The position numbers were made by a program, and so were the translations under genes. Below are positions 46,490 to 58,600 of a DNA stretch of 64,000 nt, one piece after another (position 1 is the first letter of the stretch; each line of letters starts with the position of its first letter). Under the pieces are notes generated by a model. The model made no database searches. It was given only the letters and a program-made list of their open reading frames with translations, and had not been told where the DNA came from. Source of the DNA: Nymphaea colorata (taxonomy: Eukaryota; Streptophyta; Magnoliopsida; Nymphaeales; Nymphaeaceae); contig NC_045144.1 of NCBI RefSeq assembly GCF_008831285.2, forward strand, positions 2,482,001 to 2,546,000, in the 5' to 3' direction.

Positions 46490-46790
46490 TTCTCTTTTCC
46501 TTCGCTTTCTTTTTTTCGTTCCCTTTCTCTCCGACGCCGACTCTCCCTCTCTGAGCTCTCTCGCCTCTCCAACGCAGACTCTCCCTCTCTGAGCTCTCTC
46601 GCCTCTCGGTCTCCGTCTCTCCTACTTCTCTTGTTCTCTTCTCCGGCGAATCTCCGCCTGTGCTCTGCGCTTCTCCGGCGAATCTTCGCATGTGCTCTTC
46701 TCCGACGCCGACTCTCCCTCTCTCGCCTCTCGGTCTTCGTCTCTTCTACTTCTCGTTCTCTTCTCCGGCGAATCTCCGTTGGTGGTGGAC
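46490..46790. repeat. CT-rich imperfect tandem repeats
   Basis: Repeated blocks such as CGCCGACTCTCCCTCTCT, CTCTCGCCTCTCGGTCT and CTTCTCCGGCGAATCT recur two to four times. They resemble a duplicated plant 5' leader, and they produce long false frames on both strands. Confidence 0.7.
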
Positions 46791-47736
46791 TTGCTGGCTG
46801 CTGCATACTGGAAGGCCGATTGCAGTTGCCTGAGGACAACCGGCTGCTTTATCAAACAGCCAAAGCCAAAGGTTCTTCGAATCCAAGTAGGTCTGTTCAG
46901 TTCTGCCTTGGTACCTGTGAAGCGCACACATGAACATACTCTCGATTCAATTATTGAACATGCCAGATATCTTCACGAAGCATGATAGATAGATCAGTTT
47001 ATCTTCTTTCGAATGTGATATTTCATCTTCTGTTTTTCGTATGTGAGTCTGAAATGGACAAAGGATAGAGTCGAATTCATCCGACCCTTACTCGACTAGG
47101 GAAACAGATACCCCTATCGAGGATACTAGTCTAGGGTCTGTTGAAGGGTTTCAATTTTTCTGTTTTCATTGAGAAGGAAAATAACCCCTGAGGGCCTGAT
47201 CTTTGTGTCGGCAAAGTCTCTTCTGGCTGTGTGTTTTTTGCATCTGAATCTGAGAGAGATAGAGAACAGAGTTGACCTTTAGTCGAAGGTTCTAGTTGAA
47301 CATGATCGGTATGGACGAGGGGGAGAAATACCCCTGTCGAGGTTTCTGTTGAAGAGTTTCTAAAGAAAGATCAAAATAAACAACAGAATGCCTTCAAGGG
47401 TCTGGTTGCATAGCACGCTCTGAGAGGGAGATTACCTACGTTATCCTCTGTCATTGTTGCTCTCGGCCTCCTTCATTTTCTTTTTACCCTTCTGTTCGAT
47501 GGTCGGTTTTTTTTTTTCAGTACCATTTGGGTACAGTACAGACTGTACAATAAACGATTAGAGGGTGACTCTGTCCGTGGGGATTAATGGGGATGATTCC
47601 TTCCTCCTTGGCCTTTCACGAAGTCTTCTCCTCCTCCGTATAAGTTTGTGTTGCTGTTGTGAGTGGAAGGAGGATGGAACCACATTGCTAAACGATCACC
47701 TTCTAAGAGAGATACAACGAACAAGAGAACTAATGA

Positions 47737-48033
47737 ATGTAACATAAATTTATTTTGTTTTCCATGTAACATAGGTTTCTTTTGTTTTCCAGTGTAATTG
47801 AATTTCAGTGTAATTGAATGTAACATAAATTTATTTTGTTTTCTATGTAACATAGGTTTATTTTGTTTTCCATTGCTAAACGATCACCTTCAAGCAAATC
47901 CATGTAACATAGGTTTATTTTGTTTTCCACCTCGTGCTTGTTTTCAATGTTCCAGTTGAGTACAAGTTAGTGCCTTTTGCATATGAAAACTGTCTCAAGC
48001 AAATCCATGTAACATAGGTTTTTTTCATGTTAG
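47737..48033. repeat. Minisatellite with a 27-bp unit
   Basis: Unit ATGTAACATAGGTTTATTTT followed by GTTTTCC, with copies starting at 47737, 47764, 47818, 47845, 47902 and 48007 (the last partial). Spacing of 27 bp between adjacent copies. Confidence 0.85.
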
Positions 48034-49579
48034 TTGAATATATTTGCCTTGCACTTTCCCTGTAAAAGGAGTGATTGAAGATCCATGTACAGATTTGCAC
48101 TAAAGCTTCATATGTTATTTAAAACTAATTTTGTTGAATGCCATTTGCAGCTTAAACCACTATAATGTGACAACCTAAGCAACGACGTTTACTGCTCATA
48201 GCACATTAGTTTAATTTCTTAATAAGTAGTCCTCTGGTCCTTTTAAACTTTCTTCAATGAAGCTTCATATGCTTTTTCCTCTGTTCCCGCTTAGAGCAGA
48301 TCAAGCATCATAGGGAGTATCTGCATATAACATCTATTACAGTTGGCATGTGTTTCTCAAAGGCACTTATTTGGAAGCATCTCGTGGTTTCACTTGATTG
48401 CTGCTCGTAATAGCTACCAAGGAGATTCCCCAAGTGTATTTCCCTTCTAGATGCTATTCATTATACAACTTCTGTGGCAATCTGGTTACAGGGACGCATT
48501 TGAAAGGAGCCATATGTGCACAGGTGGGATCTGAAACTGTATTGGTCTTCGGGTTTGTTTCTACAACTATTTGAACAAAATATGACAATGACAAATTGTT
48601 GATTTGTTGCCTTTTAGGACTCTAACCAGTATAGCATGGATAATGATAAAAAGTTCACTTCTAATGTTGTTTTTAGTTTACATTTGTGTGCAAAACTCCT
48701 AAAGATATGAGGTTATCCTCAACCTCCTTAAGTACATAGTATTCGTCTGATTATCGTTGATTCCCAAAGTCATTTCGTCCATTCGCCGTGGCTGCCTACC
48801 ATTAAAAAGAAACTATTCTTGAAAAACTACAGAAATGAGTAATATTAATCGAGCTCACGAGTTCGAGCCTTATCGAGCTTCACGTATTTGAGCCGTAGTC
48901 GAGCTCGAGCTCAACAAGTTAGGATGCAACTAAACGAGCTTAATCGAGCCGAGCTCGAGCTCGACCATTGACTATCGAGTTGAGTTCGAGCCAGGATAGT
49001 CGAGTTATAATCGAGTTCGAGTCGAGTCGAGCTCGTGTCTTATTTAGTCGAGCCGAGTTCGAGCTGACAGAGCTCGGGCTCGACTCGGCTCGTGTTCAGC
49101 CCTAGCGAACGCCAGCAAAATCCTTGAAAACCTCAACGCGAGAGCTTTGTCCCTACTTTTTGGGTCAGATCTATACTTGCACGAAGGAGGAGAAGGGGGC
49201 CTCAGGCAGCGATGAGAAGGGAGCTTCAAGCAGCCACGGAGGTAGATCGCGAGGGTTCAGGCGGAAGGGTGGAGACACGAGAGCTTCGACGGAAGGGGAA
49301 ACCGAGAGAAATTGGGAGGAAGAAATTTTGAGCCCTAACGGCTCAAAATTTTGTCCGACTTTTTCCCGCATTAAGTTTACCCGCTTCGCACAAATATTTC
49401 CCGTGAATTTTGCACGTGTTTGATGCTCTCATGTCACAGTGGTTGAAATTTCAACCGGTCGTACACTTTTCACTCGCCCTTCCAGAATTTAACGTAGTAA
49501 ATTTACCGCGGTAAATTTTTCTGAAAAAAAAATACAAGATGAAATTTAACCCTCTTCCGATTTGAGGCTCTGTTTGATT

Positions 49580-49925
49580 TCGGGGTAGTGAGTTTCATGG
49601 TTAGAGAGGGTTTCACTTTAAGACAAATACAGCACGTTGCTTTGACCAGAAAGATCGGTCTTGTTTAAATTCTCATACTCTTTTGAGTGACCAAAGATTC
49701 CTTTTTACAGTAGCTGGTGGCCACTGTGGGTGCTTCGAATTATTCAAGAGAAATTGATTTCTCTTTAGCATGGGTTTTACACAATTTAAGACACTATTTC
49801 TAGATAATGCCATCCAATGTTTATGATTAATGTCATTGCTAGATAATTTTGTTCTTATGTTTCTGTTATTTAACTTGCAAAAAACTACCCTGTGCATAAT
49901 TTTACTCTGCAAAAAACTTCCCTGC
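49580..49925. other. Spacer at the palindrome centre
   Basis: 346 bp not shared between arms. Its right end (49870-49925) is itself a diverged copy of MITE sequence (TGCAAAAAACTACCCTGTGC). No gene. Confidence 0.8.
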
Positions 49926-50902
49926 AATCAAACAGAGCCTCAAATCGGAAGAGGGTTAAATTTCATCTTGTATTTTTTTTTCAGAAAAATTTACCGCGGT
50001 AAATTTACTACGTTAAATTCTGGAAGGGCGAGTGAAAAGTGTACGACCGGTTGAAATTTCAACCACCGTGACATGAGAGCATCAAACACGTGCAAAATTC
50101 ACGGGAAATATTTGTGCGAAGCGGGTAAACTTAATGCGGGAAAAAGTCGGAGGTCCGACATCCGACTTTTTACTGCGGACAAAATTTTGAGCCGTTAGGG
50201 CTCAAAATTTCTTCCTCCCAATTTCTCTCGGTTTCCCCTTCCGTCGAAGCTCTCGTGTCTCCACCCTTCCGCCTGAACCCTCGCGATCTACCTCCGTGGC
50301 TGCTTGAAGCTCCCTTCTCATCGCTGCCTGAGGCCCCCTTCTCCTCCTTCGTGCAAGTATAGATCTGACCCAAAAAGTAGGGACAAAGCTCTCACGTTGA
50401 GGTTTTCAAGGATTTTGCTGGCGTTCACTTCATGTAAAGGTTCTTCGAAAAGACTTATGCGCGTTCCTCGGTTCAGTGGGAAGTTGGGAGTCATTGGTTG
50501 CTCTCGGAATCACAGACCACAACAGGATCTTTCTCATATTTGGTATAAAGCCGTCGCTTCCTCCCATTTTTTTTTTTAAATTTTTGCTCTACAACTTGTC
50601 TTGAACTCGTATAAACCATTCTTTGCTGGAGGTTTGCGCATTCATCGATATTTTGTTTGGTTGGTCATTGCAAAATCTCAAATCTTTGTAGGTATTTTGG
50701 TCTGGTTGTGCGCTTTGATGGGAAATGAAACATAGGCCGTGTGTGCTTTCATGTAGTCGCTTTTTTCATTGGTCCTGATTTATTTTCTTTACTTTGGCAT
50801 TGCAGTCTTGATTGCCAAAGGGCTTCCCTTTAGCTCTTGTTCCTGAATGATTATGTTCATTCTAAGTTATATGTTTTAGATGTAAATTTCTAGAACAGTT
50901 TT

Positions 50903-51091
50903 TTGTCTGCCTTGAAACTACCGATGAACACATTGTCTGCTGCAGTAAGAAACATTGAATGTAAACTTAAAAAAATTACCAGTGCAACTGTGCAAGAGCA
51001 GATTTTGTTGTCTTTAGAGGTGGAAGATCGTCGTTTGGGCCAAAGACAAGTGCAGAAGCCTGAAGCCCAACAAGGATCCTATGAAGTCTAA
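50903..51091 (+). other. Unidentified open frame in the right arm
   Basis: 62 codons, mate of 45645-45848; it shares MSALKLPMNTLSAAVRN and EVEDRRLGQRQVQKP. It sits just downstream of MITE sequence, which fits capture of host DNA by a transposon, but its source is unknown. Confidence 0.35.
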
Positions 51092-51736
51092 TAAAACAAC
51101 AAGGATCCTATGAAGTCTCAAAGTTTCAATTTTTACTCACGTGAAATTGGAGGAGAACCAATAAAACAACAACTTCTAACGGTCAGAAAAAAAGTCTCTC
51201 TTAATTTTTACCCTTGTGCACCAAACACAGTTAAATGTACCTTGCAAAAAACTATCCTGTGCATCAAACACAGATAATTTTACTGTGCAAAAAACTTCTC
51301 TGCAATCAAACAGGGCCTCAAATCGGAAGAGGGTTAAATTTCATCTTGTATTTCTTTTCAAAAAAATTTACCATGGTAAATTTACCACATTAAATTCTTC
51401 CTTGCAATCAAACGCAGCCTAAGCAATGAGCCGAAGAGGATAATGTGTGCAAGCTGCTTATTGGACTGAGGCAAGACTACAATACACTTCATAGTCACAT
51501 TTTAATGACATAACTGCTGCCTACTTTGAATAGTGTATACTTTGAAATTTGAATAGTGTATGCTCAATTATTCAACGAGAAGAAACAAGGCACAAAGTTA
51601 TGAATGAGTATATTTAAGGTAAGAGTTGTTTGTGAACCAAGACCGTATGGTGTTCAAAGCTAGAACAAGCAAAAACATAAATTTGAACATGCATTTAACA
51701 TTGAAAGATTCAAAGGAAAATAACCACTAAAATGTA

Positions 51737-52200
51737 TGTTGATCATGAGACGTGACACTTAAGGGAACTGAGTTGGAACTTACATGGTCTTACTGGCCGT
51801 GGCCATAGGTCAGTAATTGCATGGGAAGATAATATTACCAAACCCAAGAAACTACTAAAACATGTTAGATCCAATATGGCAGTGGCTACTGAAACTACAA
51901 CCAAATCAAATAATTGCAAAACCCTCCTCACATAGTTACGTTCTCATAAATGGATTAGGGATAATTAATGGCATAAACCACATGATTGGCGATAAATATC
52001 GTTTGGTTGATATGCATGCATGCATGAAATCACTAGTATAAATAGCTCATGGTTTCTTAGTTTCAATAGAAGGTTATGGAAAGTTACCTTTCATGAATCA
52101 TTATTTGCTTGATAATGCTTTGTTTGTGTTACAATTTCTTGCAATGCTAATCTTTGTGAATAAATTGACTCAAGAGCTAAATTGTTTTCTCTAAGGAGAA
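51737..52200 (+). repeat. Copia LTR in the right arm
   Basis: Probable LTR beginning TGTTGATCATGAGACG. It includes TATAAATAGC (52037-52046), a good TATA box for rightward transcription. The 3' border is unclear because no standard primer-binding site follows; gag sequence starts by about 52200-52330. Confidence 0.5.
52036..52046 (+). promoter_or_regulatory. TATA box of the Copia LTR
   Basis: GTATAAATAGC inside the LTR. Its mate in the left arm (44713-44720) points the other way, so both LTR promoters fire outward from the palindrome centre. Confidence 0.5.
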
Positions 52201-54470
52201 GTTGACCATACCAACAACTGAACCAATCTAATCTGACAATGATTGGTGAAGCAACTGAAGAAGGTGGGCTTTACATGTAACTAGACTCACAAGAAGTGAG
52301 TGTTGCTTGCTTCAAAAGCTCCAAATGCATAAGAAAAGAATAGGTCGATGGCGGATTATCTTTGGATTTTCAAAAATACTTGTGATGAAATAGCGGCCAT
52401 CGGGAAACTTGTGAATGGACATACAAAGTGTTCATGTAGTTGTTCATCACGACTATGCTTGGATGCCCAATACCGTCATAAGAAGAAATGATTCCGCTTC
52501 TTCAAAGTCATGGGACTCTCTGAACTCTAAATAATGATGGAGGAGATCAACAAACTGCCTTCTATACATAGAGCCAGTGTAATGGAGGTAGCAAGAAAGG
52601 AAGAGGTGGGTACCAGTTCTTGTCATAGGGACATCGATGCAATCCATATTCCAATCAAGATCATGGAAAACAGCATCAAAATCAGACAAATGATCACAAC
52701 AAGGTGACAAATAAAAGAAAGTTGACTAACAAAGAAAATGGTACTATATTCCAAATCTAATCATTCAGCTCTAAAATGTTGGCTTAGGTTCAATAATACC
52801 TATTAAGCTGAAAGCACAACTAAGGCATTAGCAGCAATGACTGTGTCAAATAACCAATATGAAACTTAATTTTCAGACACGGGCGCCTTATTTCATGTGA
52901 CAGCAAACATTAGTAAGCTGTCCAACTATCCAAATACAAGGGTTTAGACAAAATAATAGTTGGAGATGGAAAACGTCTTCATATATTGGATACTGGAAAT
53001 GCCTATGTTCAGGTTCAGAATGGATGTCAAACTTTAAATGATGTTTTAGTTAGTCAGTTGACAAAAATGCATCAGTGGACTTACTCTTTACATGTGATGG
53101 GTTTAAAATTTAGGACAGGAACTCACACCAAATGATAGCTAAAGGACACAAGATGGTGGTTTATATGCTCTATGACTAATTGCTAAAGAGGTGTTTTTCT
53201 CAAGTCGACAGAAAGGAGCGAGCTTGGAAACATGGCATAAGAGGCTAGCCCATATTAATTTTGATGTCTTGAAGTTTTTGAGTAGAAATAATTTGATTTT
53301 CAGTTCGTCCAATAAAAGTAGTGGTTTATGTTATGGATGTGCTTTAGCTAAGTCTTGTGGACTTCCTTTTGAATCATTAAATAAAAGTGCCATTGAGCCA
53401 TTTGACCAAATTCAGTGTGACTGATGGGGGTCATCTCCTCTCATGGCTCATCAAGGAATGAGATATTACAGTATTTTGAGTGATGACTGCACAAGGTATT
53501 GCTGGATTTTTCCATTAAAAGAAAAAACAGAATTTTCAGGCCACTTTGAGTAATTTCTAGTATATATTAAGACCCAATTCAATAAGGTGATCAAAAGTTT
53601 TCATTCAGATTGTGGTACAGAATTTGTGAACAAAATAATGCAAGCAATTTTCACCAAGAACAACATCCATCATATCATGGCATGTCCATACATGCCACAA
53701 CAAAATAGTCAAGCAGAGAAAAAGCATCAGACTGTTACCGAGCTAGGCTTGCCAATGATTGTTAAAGCTCATCCACCACCAAAATATTGGGTGGAGACAT
53801 TTTCTACAGTTGTATGGGTCTGAAATAGACTGCCGATGCAAGTATTGGGAACGATATCACTATTCAAGAAACTACATAATACCGAACCAGATTATGGTTA
53901 CATGCGGACTTTTGGATCTAGATGCTATCCATACCTTTGAGGCTACAACAAGAATAAACTTGAACCAAGGTCTTTACCTTGCGTTTTTCTTGAGTATAGT
54001 GGTTCACACAAAGGCTACCGTTGCTTACATGTTCCTACCGGCATAATATATATATTTATCTTCACTGCACTTTTGACAAAGGATATTTTCCTTTTGACAA
54101 AAGAAGACAGGCCACAACACTCATCACATTAAACTATGATGATTGGTTCCCAAGCACAGAAACAACTGAGATTGATAAAGCAATAGACTCAAGCAATGAG
54201 GCAATATCACAAATTACACAAATGCATAATACTCACTGTTATTAATGTTTGTGACAGTCATGATAGGTGTGATGATGGACCACCTAATGAGCAAGAGGCT
54301 GGACCATCAATTGAGGTGACTATTGTTGCCAACAGCCCACCTGATACAACACATCATCTTGCTGAGCACACAGAGGAGGCCATTTCCCAAGAGGATTTTT
54401 TTCATTGACGGGTCAAACAGTCCAACCTCGGATCCGGGTAGCGCCAAACTGAATCTGAATATAAAAAATA
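52200..54470 (+). pseudogene. Copia gag-protease-integrase remnant, right arm and beyond
   Basis: Broken frames in order: gag (MADYLWIFKNTCDEIAAIG near 52350), protease with DTGALFHVTA near 52877, pre-integrase ETWHKRLAHINFDVLKFL near 53230, CYGCALAKSCGLPF near 53330, integrase with YYSILSDDCTRYCW, FHSDCGTEFVNK and YMPQQNSQAEKKH at 53465-53730, then post-integrase sequence to about 54470. Stops and frame changes occur throughout. Reverse transcriptase and RNase H are absent on this side. Up to 53297 it matches the left arm; beyond that it is unique. Confidence 0.87.
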
Positions 54471-54948
54471 CATTGCACAACTATTTTTTTTAATTTTTTC
54501 AATGATTTTTTTTTTCAAATAGTTGGGGTGGGGCCATGGCCTAGGTGGCCCACCCCTCCCTCCGCCCCTGCAACTAGGGCAGACGCCGCAGCCTACCCCA
54601 ACCTGATAATGAACGTCCCATTTCCTCAATCAATAGTGAACACTATTATTATTTTTTCTATGGTTTGTTGTGATACTACCCTTCGGTTGTTTGCGTTGGC
54701 TTGAATGCTTGGAATTGTAGTTCCTCCATTTTACACCCACACATATGTCTCTCTATGCGTGTGCATCTGCGTGTATCTTGTGTTAGGCATTTCTTTCTTC
54801 TCGATTCCCGTTCTGTTCGTCCTTGCATCTCAAATCCCATTCTATTCGTCTTCATGTTTTTGTTGTTTCCTGTGCTTTGGTAGCTACTTGCACCCTATTT
54901 TGGTTTCCTATCATTATTACTTGAGTCTCTCTCTCTCTCTCACACACA

Positions 54949-54979
<31 letters not shown>

Positions 54980-55294
54980 CCCACACACAGACCAGTGGTT
55001 TTCGTCCTTGTGGTTCATAATAATTTGGCTGTCTGCGTCAATCCTTCTTTGTCTTCCATAGTCACTTTCTTGCCCCTACCGTTGAGGAAAACATCTTGTT
55101 TTAACCTTCTTAGCGGTTTTTTGACTGGTGAGCTTTTGAGTTATTATATCATGAGATGATTTTGCATCCTTTTTGTGATTGAGCTAATTCTATTTTCTTT
55201 CTACAAATTCTTCATATCCTGCTCTTGGTTGGATTACATATGCATTATAGTAAGTTAGTAACTTGAATAATTTGAAACCTGACTGGGTCTTCAG
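54471..55294 (+). other. Upstream region of the ASI1-like gene
   Basis: Follows the Copia remnant directly. Includes a C-rich block (54530-54600, CCTCCCTCCGCCCCTGC) that may be the end of another repeat, and a (CT)n(CA)n microsatellite (54925-54989). An acceptor (GTCTTCAG, to 55294) just before the start codon suggests an intron in the 5' leader, but its donor is not identified. Confidence 0.45.
54925..54989. repeat. Compound microsatellite (CT)n(CA)n
   Basis: Two adjoining dinucleotide runs about 310 bp before the ASI1-like exon. Confidence 0.95.
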
Positions 55295-55304
55295 GGAAGT
55301 GAAG

Positions 55305-55658
55305 ATGTCTGGTCCGGAAGCTAATGGAGACGAGCCCAAGTTTAAATGGGGTAAAAAGAGTCACACTGGCCGGGTTGCGGAGAAGCCTGCATACTTCTAT
55401 GAGTCGTTCACTTACGATGGAATAGAATACTTTCTCTATGACTCTGTATACCTGCATGCAGCAAACGAACCTGAACCTTATATAGGGAAACTGTTGAAAG
55501 CCTGGGAGTATGGCGATCCTGCAATGAAGAGAATCAAGGTCTTATGGTTTTTCCGTCCCATTGAACTTCAAAACTGGCTTGGGGATCATCAGCCACAGAA
55601 AAATGAATTGTTTCTGGCATCTGGTGAAGGCGTTGGGCTTGCTAACATTAATCCTTTG
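55305..55658 (+). CDS. ASI1: ASI1-like exon with start codon
   Basis: 118 codons from ATG (55305) to donor GTAAAG (from 55659). The ATG is 10 bp after a splice acceptor and its product matches the family N-terminus in length. Confidence 0.87.
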
Positions 55659-58600
55659 GTAAAGTGGAAGCTTTTTCGTTTCTTTACCTTTGTTTTCTAT
55701 TACTTGCTTTTGTGATCTATTTTTTTGTTGCGTTCACTAAGTCAACTGTTTTTCATGAAAAGGAACAAAAATTATGGTTAGTTTTTCATGAAGTATATGA
55801 TGTACACCTTTCAGCTCCATTTCATGAATTTCCTACCAAAATGTTGATGTAAAAATAGTAAATCATCTAATTCCATGTTCTTGAATTAAGTTTTCTGGCA
55901 CAAAGGCATTTGCTTAAATGAGATCGGATAATTCATTAGTGGCGTGGGCATTTCCCTGTATCTTTTGTTTCATACCTGCAATTTAGGAGAGATCTAGGTC
56001 TGAACTTTTCAGTATTGTCAAGTGCTTTTACCTAGAAGGTAGGTATGACTATTCTTTGTCATTTTGTTGAATATCATCCATCTCTTAGAAATTTCTTGGC
56101 TTTCTTGTTATCTACTTGGAATGAGGCCAGGAAACTTGTCAAGATCCACTTAAAGCCTCTGCTTTATGTTTGTGTTTCTGTGTGACAAATCATGCTCTTT
56201 TCCTTTTCTTCTATAGTTCTATAAAGGGCTTTGCAAGGGCCTAAGAAGATTTGTCTTTCAACCTGCACTGGCTGTACTTGAAATAAGTTACACAAGCAGC
56301 AAGACATATTGTAAAAGTTGTAAATTTGTTCGAAAACTCTTAAATTCAAACAAATAAGAAACGTGGGAAAAAATAGAAAAAAATGTTGCATAAAAGACTA
56401 TCAATCACTTAATGGAACTACAATTTTACATCAAATGACAATGGATTGTATAAAACAACAGAGTTACAATGATTATATGCTCCAAATTGCATGCACGTTC
56501 ATTAAAAAATTGACCACTTAAATTACTTCCGCTATTTAAACTGAAGTCCTTAGATTATGCCTCCTAGCTTTTTAAGGTTTCATTTTCTTATAAATTCGAT
56601 CACATAGATAGATGTGGAATAATAAGCATAGAAAATCTGAGAATTAAGAAAATCATGAAATTTTGATGCCTAGATTTAAGTTGTATGATCTAAGAAGCTA
56701 AAACCATCAATTTCAAATTTTTTGTAGAATTTGATTTTTACATCTGATTTCCATGTTTTTGGAATTCTAATGAACTTGGACATTTTGCATCTATCCATAT
56801 GATTAGCTTTCTAAAAGACACTTGTAGTGCTTGTGAGTCTGGAAACGAAGGAGGCCAAATAGAAGTGCGAGGCATGACTGATGACGGTCCCTTAGATTAA
56901 TATAAAATGAATAAGCATTAGTGTCTATAACTTCTTGAACAACTACAATAGCCATGAAACTTCTATTTTTATTTTGAATGGCAAAGCAGGCTCTTGGAAA
57001 GAAACCACAGAAGACCCTAATTTTGTGGCGCAATCAGCTTCACATTCTGTTTTTCACCTTAAATGAATAAAATCACTCTTGTAACACACTTGTTTGTTCA
57101 GGTTAGGGCATTTAGGGGGATTAAGGCATAAATCTTGTCAATTTTAAGGGTTGAATCCTTGAAGGTGTAACAAAAGACAACCATATCATGCCATTGTAAA
57201 TATATGAGGATGTGTCATAAGTTTTTGCACCCCTATACAATAATGTTATTTAAAACAAACTGCAGCAAGTTAAATTAAATTTGGGATTTGAATTTTGAAT
57301 CTCCAAACGAGTTAAATTAATGTTATTCTTATCTTGAACCTTCTAGTGGGGGATTCTCCATCACTTTCTGAGGTACGTCATCTTATTGTAGTTGGAAGAG
57401 AGAGAGAGAGAGAGAGCGACATGTAAAGTTTAGGTTTGGTAGAGAGGGAGCCACATGTATATCTTATGTTTGGTTCATATCGTACTCTTTGGTGCTTTTT
57501 GTATATAATAACTTTGGAGATCCTTTTTGCTAGTGCTTTTCCTTCATTTGTAAAGAGTAGATTAAATTAGTTTTAGCTGAAGCTTAATACTGCCCGGTTC
57601 CCATCTACTTAGTCTTTGTGCAGTCAATCTAATCTGCCTGAAACCTGTTAACTAGTTGCTGTGGTACTAACTCATTGTTACATCTCATTGTTATTTTAGA
57701 GTTTAGGATAGTGTCTAATTCTTTTAGCATCTTGCAATCTATGAACTGAAATGAAGTTAGAAAAAAATAAAAAATATATGATCGCCTAAGAATGGGAGAA
57801 TTGCATTATGACAACTCAACTTTTCAACATTCATAAATGGCCGCTCAATGTTTTCATCAAATTTTCAATGAGTCACTCTCAAATAGAAAATGTTAAAGTG
57901 GAGGATAGTTTATGAAATGACCCCACAAAATCAAATTTCTTTTTTTTTTTTAAAAATAAAAGAATGGAGTCAACATTGCCATCATTGACCCTCGTTGCAT
58001 TGGTGAGGGTTGATGGTGACTCTTGTTGGATAGTGGCCAGTAAGGGCTGGCTTCATACCTCCTTAGAAGGGTATGAGGTTGTCTGCCATCACTGCATAGG
58101 TGAGGGCCGACAACCACTCTTTTCCATCCTTTAGCGTTGGAGGAAGGAGAGGATCAAGGCTAGCAATTAACCCCCTCATGGTGTAGGCGAGGATTGATGA
58201 TGTTGACCCTCACTGGAAGGAGAGGTCATTGTTGATCCTTGCTAGGGGCTATGTCACACGGACACAGCAAAATGGGCCACGTACCGGTGTCGACACTCCG
58301 ACACCTGAATACCGACACTTGGACACGGCAGGATACGTTTTGGATCGGGTCTGGGTCAGACCCGATCCAAACCACTTTACTAACCCGACATTCTTTGTTT
58401 TGTTTGAGACTTTCTTTCTTATGTCTTATAAGATTGGTCATGAACAATGTTTTGTTTGAGAATTCGAGGTCATGATTTGCATGCAAATCAAATCATAAGA
58501 AAGTAAAAAAAAATTAAGAGCATGCAAATCATGTTCTCCTTCAAGTTCCACGTCAATGTCCTTTGGATGATCCTGAACTGCAAGTTGCAACAAAATCACA

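Larger units (their letters stand above)
46262..49104. mobile_element. 2.8-kb hAT-like insertion in the left palindrome arm
   Basis: Absent from the right arm, whose matching site is about 50420-50440. The right end reads ACTCGGCTCGTGTTCAGCCC, a hAT-type terminus, and both ends (46262-46440 and 48850-49090) are rich in GAGTCGAGCTCG-type subterminal repeats. The left end lacks the matching terminus and some target bases, so it is probably truncated. No transposase was found, so it is non-autonomous. The interior holds a CT-rich region and a minisatellite. Confidence 0.7.
43463..49579. repeat. Left arm of a large palindrome (split by an insertion)
   Basis: Inverted copy of 49926-53297. Homologous blocks are 43463-46261 and 49105-49579, about 3.3 kb together. 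Coordinates of mates sum to about 96757 in the outer block and 99505 in the inner block; the difference is the 2.8-kb insertion (46262-49104) less small gains on the right. Sampled stretches are about 99 percent identical (258-bp and 189-bp frames each differ by one or two residues). The arm contains, from outside in, Copia pre-integrase, protease, gag and LTR on the minus strand, MITE sequence, an unidentified possible gene fragment, and a second MITE copy. Confidence 0.93.
49926..53297. repeat. Right arm of the large palindrome
   Basis: Uninterrupted inverted copy of the left arm. Differences include about 28 extra bases near 50150-50178 (around GGTCCGACATCCGAC) and about 55 extra bases near 50443-50497. 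The arm ends at AGAAATAATTTGAT (53284-53297), where the Copia in this arm runs on into integrase while the left one jumps to reverse transcriptase. Confidence 0.93.

Noticed and set aside
46458-46985. Several 60-118 codon frames on both strands
   Set aside because: Arg/Glu-rich or Ser/Leu-rich translations of CT-rich tandem repeats; no domain.
58226-58486. Overlapping short frames at the left end of the hAT
   Set aside because: They cover the terminal and subterminal inverted repeats and have no protein motif.
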